Positions 59,370 through 64,000 of a DNA stretch of 64,000 bases are shown in pieces. Position numbers and translations under genes: made by a program. Source of the stretch: Paramacrobiotus metropolitanus (lineage: Eukaryota > Tardigrada > Eutardigrada > Parachela > Macrobiotidae); the NCBI RefSeq assembly GCF_019649055.1, contig NW_026570244.1:806001-870000 (forward strand), read 5' to 3'. Position 1 is the first letter of the stretch, and every line of letters starts with the position of its first letter. The notes under the pieces were generated by a model that saw only the letters and a program-made list of their open reading frames with translations, made no database searches and was not told where the DNA came from.

Positions 59370-59943
59370 ATGCACCTGTCTAGCGGAGGAATCCATCAGC
59401 TGCATTTGCTGCCGGTCCTGGCAGTTGGTGTGCTGCTCGCATCCTTCACCGCCGGTAAAACTCAATCAGCGGGCTAGCGAAATCACAGCCACTGGGCCTG
59501 ACGCACAGCGGCATTTGTAAAGGTTTATGTAATGTTTGCAGGATGTCCGATATGGTCGAGATACATGAACAGCTACGGGTAAGTGCCGGTGTATATGTTT
59601 ATATGACAATATAGCGAGTGTCGGAGGTGTGTGCGAAGACTAACAATGGTGTCTTGTAAACAGAATGCCGCCCTACGGCGGCTACGGATACTACGGCGGC
59701 ATGGGCATGGCCCCGGGGATGTACGGCGCGGGAATGGGGATGGGGATGCCGGGGTACGGGTACGGAATGGGCGGCATGACGGCCGGCAGTCCGCAGTACC
59801 CTTACGTCGACCCCCAGGTCTACTGGCTCCTGGCCGAGGCCACCCCCGCCCTTCGGACCTCCTCTCCCGGTCTGTTGCCGCTATTCCTGGCGCTTCTCTC
59901 CCTCACGCTGGCGGCGCAGATGTCAACCTACACCGTTCTCTGA
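59370..59943 (+). CDS. secreted Gly/Met/Tyr-rich protein 3 (GPI-like tail)
   Basis: Exons 59370-59454, 59542-59578 and 59664-59943 join in phases 1 and 2 to give 133 residues. The signal peptide core is LHLLPVLAVGVLLASFTA. The second exon encodes only CPIWSRYMNSY. The mature part is dominated by Gly, Tyr and Met (PPYGGYGYYGGMGMAPGMYG, MGMGMPGYGYGMGGM), then a Tyr/Pro part (PQYPYVDPQVYWLL), and ends in a hydrophobic tail (SPGLLPLFLALLSLTLAA). The YGMG style recalls the 15-residue repeat of the giant gene, but this protein is secreted and much less regular. It shares the phase-1 intron after the signal peptide with its neighbours. Confidence 0.83.
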
Positions 59944-62868
59944 CGCGGCTGCCGGCGCGAACCGGAAATGATCGGGGACGGTGCCACAGTCTTTCCTCTG
60001 CTTGTTGGGCATGTACAGGAGCGGTATCTGTGGGTACTCATTTTCTTCCTGTGCACTTTACTTATTAGCCTTTATTTTATTGCTATTCACTGCTGTGGGT
60101 CCAGTCGTTTTTTTGGCTACCAAAGAGTTTTTGCGCCGACTGTGTTTTTCGTATTATCCACAAACTAACACGCGGCGCATGTTTCCTGTACAGTATTGAT
60201 AAAACAATACAAAGAGGTTCTGTCTGCACCTGCTGTCATGCTTTACTGGCTTTCCTCGCAAAATAATCAGAGATTACGTTATGGGTTGTACGTGTACAGT
60301 GCGCTTTGAAGTTGTGGTTACACACTCTGACATAGTTGCAATTTCAGCGGTAGTGACGCATATTAAAAACGACCAAAGTAGTAAACAAATCGTGTACGCT
60401 ATAAATACATTAATTTTTATGCTTGTATCTTTTATAATTTATGTAGTACATATACGCACTCTACCGTAAATGTAATTACTGTATTGTAGACATGTAGCGC
60501 GGGCGACCGAACATTTTAGGCCAAAGGGCACAGCACCAAAGCGGTAGTCGGCAAGGGCAACTTAACCAAAGTGGCTTGCACGCAGACTCCGCTCAATCAT
60601 CAATCTACTCCTTTTCCCGGGATAGCTTGATTTGTTTTATTTTTTTTCATTTGGTAAGTGTATATTTTTGGATAAGTGATCAGTGTCACGTTGTCGTAGC
60701 AGTTCACTCTAACCGGTGTCCTGTCCTGTCGGGGTAATCTGGTTCCCACGATCTGCAATACAAAGAACACACAGTCACCGTTCTGCTGCCAATCGGGCCA
60801 TCTCTTCACCCATCTGTCTCCTTGCGCAAAGATGCGCTATCGCTGAAAAAAGTGTCGAAGGTGGCTAGCCCAAGCTATAGCCGCGGCAAGACGAGCCATA
60901 CACCCAACACGTTTAGCAAAAATAATTCATGTTTCGCCACTCCGCCGGAAACCTGTACTAACACAATTATTACAACGCTAGAAAAACTGAACAACGCAGC
61001 AGGTTTCTGCCGTACTTGAGACTGCGGCCAAGGTGATAATTTACAGTATAACGCCTCAACCAGCGCGAGTACAGCATTTGTACACTAGCTCAAATTCAGC
61101 GTTCACGCGCACACAAATTACTTTTACCAAAGCCGCTATACCCTGTACGTTTCGTTTCCATATTACTGATCAACCATTCACTAATTCACTTTTACACTTG
61201 TAAACTCTGTTTTCTTCCCCTGCTTCATCGGTTGTTATGCAAATAAGCCGCACGTAGACACACCCAGCAGGAACTCGGATAAAAGTGGACGTTGAGCAAA
61301 GCTGAGCGACACGGGAATTCGAAGGTAAGTCAGCACGTATACATGCAGCGGAGCTTCCTGAATACAGCGTCCTGTTTATGTTTATGTTAGGTAGCCCTTC
61401 TTTCTCATTTTCCTCTGTACGCGTAGAGCAAATTTTTTTAAGTTCACATGCATAGTGTTTGGTTCCTGGCCGCAGCTAAACCAGGAGATTTTGTTCACGC
61501 AAATTTTTTACATGACATTCAGTCAGCTATCAGCCTATCCCTTTTCCTAGGCCGCTCTGAATAATTCTCGGTATTAATTATTGCTGATTGTCGTTTTGAG
61601 TAAGTGTGCGTTCTTGCGCGTAAGTGGGGCCGTGGGCGTGGTCAGCTGGAAGAGATTGCCGCCGGCAGCAGGCTCCCGGGGCACGCGTAATCCGCACTCA
61701 TATCGCGTTTATGCAGTTCTGCTGGTAGCTGATGCGCTGATGCAAAGTCAGCAGATTGATTTCCCCAGCGTCGAGATTACGTTCGCCACTTCGTATCCAG
61801 AAATTTAGCGCCATCCCGCTGTGCCAACTGCGCTTTTGCTGATTGTACAATTAGCCGGCATCGTTAGCATCCGAGTAAATGTAGCAGTAAGCCAGTGGCT
61901 ACTACTTCCGGTCGATGTCTAATTAGCGTCCTTGTGCTTTCAGCATACGTGTCTGTGATCACACTACTGGGTAGGTGATCTAAACATGTTGTTGTGAAAA
62001 GCTGCAGTTGCGTAATAGGCAAATATTTGTTGAGGTGAGCTGCTGAATGGAGACGCGGCCGATGAAGACGTGTTGTACAGCACTTGTTCCCCGCGTAACT
62101 GATGCGTCGTCATTTTGTTCAAGTGCCGCCCACTGCGAAGTGGAATCGTTACGGTGGTCAAAATGTTTACCGTTATTTTTTTGCGGTTTGTGATTTGTTT
62201 TTCGCGGGGGCCAGAACGTGCATCATGCCGCAAATCGACAATGCAAGTTAACAACAATTATTAGCGGACCCAGGACAGCACCGAGTACTGTCCAATCAAC
62301 CAAGTCCATTCCACACCGACGAGCACAGTATTGCAGTACTTTGTGTCAAACACTCCTGCAAAACTAATGCACAGTCGAATATGTGTATCATGTTACGATT
62401 AGCTATTTGGCAAATTTTTTTCTCGATCATTATAACTGAAATTAATTATATATATACGGAGACGCAGGACATTAATCATAACTCATAAGCATCTTAATTA
62501 ACATGTAGCGATAAGCTATAAATACGACCAGAAGAGTTACACTTATGGTAGTATTGCTTTTTTTTCAATTCAGCGCTAAGGCAACTATATATATGGGAGT
62601 AATTAAAAGATACATTTCACCTGCTGTCTATGTATGTTGTAAACCTTCTCAATTGTTTGCAGGGTAGCATTACGATTGTGAATTTGTGGAGTTAGAAGTG
62701 GCCAAGTGGATGTGCACTGCATAACGGGTAGTAGCTTTGAGTGGAGGACAAAAGACGATTCACTGTTGTCAGGAAACCGGTTCCCGTGGAGAGGCTTTCT
62801 TCTCTCGACCCTTTCCTGGCTTGCCAAGCCGGTGTTAACTGGACCGATTGAATAAACCGGAGAGCAGA
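59944..62868. other. intergenic, possible 5' leader of secreted-protein gene 4
   Basis: A TATA-like GGATAAAAGTGG near 61276 is followed by a strong donor AAG|GTAAGT at about 61324. This could be a non-coding first exon of the gene at 62869, spliced to an acceptor such as TTTGCAG near 62661. TATATATATG lies at about 62587. Nothing else is coding. Confidence 0.3.
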
Positions 62869-63590
62869 ATGCACCTAATAATAATTGCTTCTTGGCTGCT
62901 ATGCGCCGTCATTGGTACAAAATAGCATTTCCATAATAAAACATAATTGTATATACCCTATACGTAGTTAGCTCTGCAGTAAAGGTGCATCTGACAGCGG
63001 TGTACATGTCGATATTTCTTTATAGGGAGCGTGTGGAGTCAGGGCCTGCCGACGTCGAGCGGGACGGGCATGAACTACGGCGACTGGATGAACCTGGCCT
63101 CGCAGTACGCCATGTACAAGGGCGACACCACCGCCTTCCAGATGAACCCCTACCTCAACCTATACAACCCCTACAACGTCCAGAACGGCCTCGCCGGCAT
63201 CAACGGTACGACGGCTACTCTACCCTGGCGCTTCTTATATTACTCAATCAGCACATGTTCCATACGCATTATGCTCAGTATCTCTTATAAATATTAAAGC
63301 CAGTTAGCCTAATAGTATGCCGGTTATAATTATTTGTAGGCTACCCGTTCATCGCCGCCGGCAGTCGCTCCAACCGCGGTCCCATGTAAGCTATTCATGA
63401 GAAATGACTTTGATTCACATTCTACATCAGAGAATTTATTTCTGTTTTTCTTCTCGCCCCATGTATGATGTTTGTAACTCTGTACAGGTACAACCAGCTG
63501 AGCCAGTACGGCCTGACCTTTCCGCAGTTGTACGGCATCTTCGGCACCAACGGCTATCCCTTCTACTCCGCGCAGAATCCCGTCGTCTGA
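62869..63590 (+). CDS. secreted Tyr/Asn-rich protein 4 (no hydrophobic tail)
   Basis: Four exons, 62869-62914, 63026-63205, 63340-63385 and 63488-63590, with phases 1, 1 and 2 matching, give 124 residues. The signal peptide is MHLIIIASWLLCAVIG. The mature part is rich in Tyr, Asn and Gly: SGTGMNYGDWMNLASQYAMY, FQMNPYLNLYNPYNVQNGL, and YNQLSQYGLTFPQLYGIFG near the end. Unlike the other three genes it ends in polar residues (SAQNPVV), so it would be fully secreted and not anchored. It shares the phase-1 first intron with them. AATAAA follows at 63933-63938. Confidence 0.85.
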
Positions 63591-64000
63591 ACGGGCCGAC
63601 TGCCAATGCAAATTATGCAGTCACAATCCCTGCAGGGAAGATTTTCACTTGAAACAAAATGGTCGTCGCGTCAACGCTTACCGTTGACTGCACTGTATTC
63701 TTGGCTGTGATGGGTTGTACCGGTTGTTGCGCCTTTTTTCCTAGCCTTGCCGCTGGGGTTCCTGTCGGATATCGTTGCTGTATGAAACATGCACTGGAAA
63801 GGCACCGGTCGTGTCCATATCTACTCGCTAGCTTGTTACATATTCGCTTGATTATTTGTAGTCATTTAGGTATGTCCGACATTAAAAAACATTTGCCAAA
63901 AAGTGCAAAAAACTCGAACTCGCATAACGTGAAATAAACTAATTAATATTATTTATACGTCTCTCCTCTGTTTGGTGGAAACGGGGGTCTGGAATCCTTC
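63591..64000 (+). other. 3' UTR of secreted-protein gene 4 and window end
   Basis: The open frame at 63659-63937 has no splice or homology support and overlaps the expected 3' UTR. The region ends without another recognisable gene. Confidence 0.45.
63933..63938 (+). terminator. polyadenylation signal of secreted-protein gene 4
   Basis: AATAAA 343 nt past the stop codon. Confidence 0.5.

Noticed and set aside
63659-63937. 92-codon frame after secreted-protein gene 4
   Set aside because: It overlaps the expected 3' UTR and ends at the polyadenylation signal; no signal peptide or family motif like its neighbours.
1-64000. rRNA, tRNA or other structured RNA genes
   Set aside because: No sequence resembling rRNA or a complete tRNA cloverleaf was recognised by reading; a covariance-model search would be decisive.

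Overview
The window is animal nuclear DNA. Genes are split by GT-AG introns with polypyrimidine acceptors, three genes belong to animal families (LL5/PHLDB, isovaleryl-CoA dehydrogenase, ZSWIM8), AATAAA signals follow several genes, and old transposons are abundant. The taxon cannot be fixed from this sequence alone. The compact animal gene style and the Tudor-like 631-residue protein suggest a small invertebrate, and a tardigrade is my best guess. That guess is inference and was not checked by a search.

Layout, left half. 1-132 is the end of a + strand gene. 826-3443 (-) holds the C-terminal exons of an LL5/PHLDB-type PH-domain protein. 4024-4659 is a foldback hAT-like element with a perfect 8-bp target duplication. 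5375-6131 (-) is a truncated, frameshifted copy of isovaleryl-CoA dehydrogenase whose intact source lies at 45837-47671. 7130-8095 is a 51-bp minisatellite with scattered relatives. 10923-17082 (+) is a five-exon gene for an unrecognised 631-residue protein with a Tudor/Agenet-like start; its first intron is full of nested palindromic repeats. 17706-19858 holds ZSWIM8 fragments in two opposite orientations, so that gene is broken and rearranged.

Middle. About 20030-30300 (-) is a large decayed Ty3/Gypsy-type retroelement (gag, zinc knuckle, RT, RNase H, integrase, plus long extra hydrophilic and coiled-coil stretches), unusually rich in AGGTCA half-sites. 31010-33525 carries an old direct duplication. 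34208-34306 is an orphan first exon. 37230-38760 is decayed coding sequence of unknown origin. 39041-45212 (+) is a giant low-complexity gene built from about 115 copies of a 45-bp (15-residue) unit, with two frame-changing indels 4.1 kb apart that together leave the frame intact.

Right. 45837-47671 (-) is the intact mitochondrial isovaleryl-CoA dehydrogenase gene. From 49.9 to 63.6 kb, four small + strand genes encode secreted Gly/Tyr/Asn/Met-rich proteins. All four have a phase-1 intron directly after the signal peptide, and three end in a hydrophobic tail that could be a GPI-attachment signal. They look like a tandem family of surface or matrix proteins and, with the giant repeat gene, are the most novel content of the window.
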